A DNA stretch of 11,905 bases from contig CAJTPP010000003.1 in the NCBI GenBank assembly GCA_910578235.1, forward strand, positions 26,535-38,439, written 5' to 3'. Position 1 is the first letter of the stretch. Every line of letters begins with the position of its first letter. Under the pieces are notes generated by a model that saw only the letters and a list, made by a program, of their open reading frames with translations, searched no databases and was not told the origin of the DNA. The translations under genes and the position numbers were made by a program. The DNA comes from an uncultured Clostridia bacterium (GTDB taxonomy: Bacteria > Bacillota > Clostridia > UBA1381). Shown piece after piece: positions 11,469 to 11,905 of the stretch.

Positions 11469-11905
11469 ATGGAAACAAAGTATATATTTGTAACAGGCGG
11501 CGTTGTCTCCGGATTGGGAAAAGGAATTACAGCGGCATCGCTCGGCAGACTTTTGAAGGCAAGAGGATATAAGGTGACAATGCAGAAGTTTGATCCTTAT
11601 ATCAACATGGATCCGGGCACAATGAGTCCGTATCAGCACGGTGAGGTTTTTGTGACTGATGACGGGGCGGAAACGGATCTTGATCTTGGTCATTACGAGA
11701 GATTTATAGATGAAAATCTGAGTGTAAATTCTAACGTGACAACAGGTAAAATCTACTGGAATGTCATTTCAAAGGAACGCCGCGGAGATTACGAGGGGAG
11801 AACGGTTCAGGTAATTCCTCATATAACAAATGAAATCAAGTCGAGGGTATACCGTGTCGCGAAGACTCAGGATACGGAAATTGTTATTACCGAAATCGGC
11901 GGTAC
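11469..11905 (+). CDS. pyrG: CTP synthase, N-terminal part (cut by window edge)
   Basis: The enzyme makes CTP from UTP, ATP and glutamine, the last step of pyrimidine nucleotide synthesis. Only the first 145 residues of about 535 are visible, all in the synthase (amidoligase) domain. They show GGVVSGLGKG (10-19) with Lys18, Lys40 in QKFDPYIN, the SPYQHGEVFVTDDGAETDLD stretch with Asp72, and Glu142 in TEIGG, matching the ATP- and magnesium-binding residues of the family. The ATG follows AGGAGGA by 4 nt and lies 42 bp after the aminotransferase, with no clear promoter between (a TATAAT at 11448-11453 lacks a -35), so readthrough from the upstream operon is likely. The C-terminal glutaminase domain lies outside the window. 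Confidence 0.95.
   Translation, partial: METKYIFVTGGVVSGLGKGITAASLGRLLKARGYKVTMQKFDPYINMDPGTMSPYQHGEVFVTDDGAETDLDLGHYERFIDENLSVNSNVTTGKIYWNVISKERRGDYEGRTVQVIPHITNEIKSRVYRVAKTQDTEIVITEIGG

Noticed and set aside
1..11905. CRISPR arrays, tRNA or rRNA genes, insertion sequences, prophage genes
   Set aside because: No regularly spaced repeats, cloverleaf-like sequences, rRNA motifs, transposase or integrase reading frames were found on either strand.

Overview
The window looks like chromosomal DNA of an anaerobic Clostridia (Firmicutes) bacterium, perhaps a gut Oscillospiraceae or Lachnospiraceae relative. The basis is strong AGGAGG-type ribosome binding sites on almost every gene, AT-rich intergenic DNA with TTGACA/TATAAT promoters, U-tailed hairpin terminators, and protein families typical of that class (GGGtGRT protein, DUF4234/SHOCT protein, class I KARI). 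Lineage is inferred from sequence style, not from a marker gene.

Left block, minus strand (1-5096). potA (TTG start) and potB (cut by the left edge) form the start of a polyamine ABC transporter operon with its own promoter at 1952-1981. Upstream of it lie a multi-pass membrane protein with DUF4234 and SHOCT-like regions, then a two-gene unit: a divergent NifU/IscU-like protein followed by a GGGtGRT-family protein of unknown function. Promoter candidates for that unit lie at 5034-5096, with a 9-bp inverted repeat spanning one of them.

Middle block, plus strand (5097-8986). A 523-bp gene-free stretch holds two terminators with no obvious gene and the promoter and hairpin-rich leader of ilvB-ilvN-ilvC. 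These encode acetolactate synthase large and small subunits and ketol-acid reductoisomerase, the first two steps of branched-chain amino acid synthesis. A 36-bp perfect palindrome terminates the operon and also serves the convergent gene beyond it.

Accessory-looking block, minus strand (8992-9615). A 45-aa protein gene is preceded by an elaborate leader: two near-identical strong promoters 210 bp apart, a 168-bp AT-rich segment bounded by perfect 17-bp inverted repeats with further nested hairpins, and then a strong terminator right before the ribosome binding site. An alternative pairing would disrupt that terminator. This is the most unusual part of the window. It could be an uncharacterised structured RNA or attenuator, an invertible promoter segment, or both.

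Right block, plus strand (9667-11905). An Lrp/AsnC-family regulator overlaps a class I/II aminotransferase gene by 4 bp (ATGA). The 5' third of pyrG (CTP synthase) follows and runs off the edge. An Lrp-type regulator and an aminotransferase close to ilvBNC fit an amino-acid metabolism neighbourhood, but regulation of ilvBNC by this regulator is only a guess.
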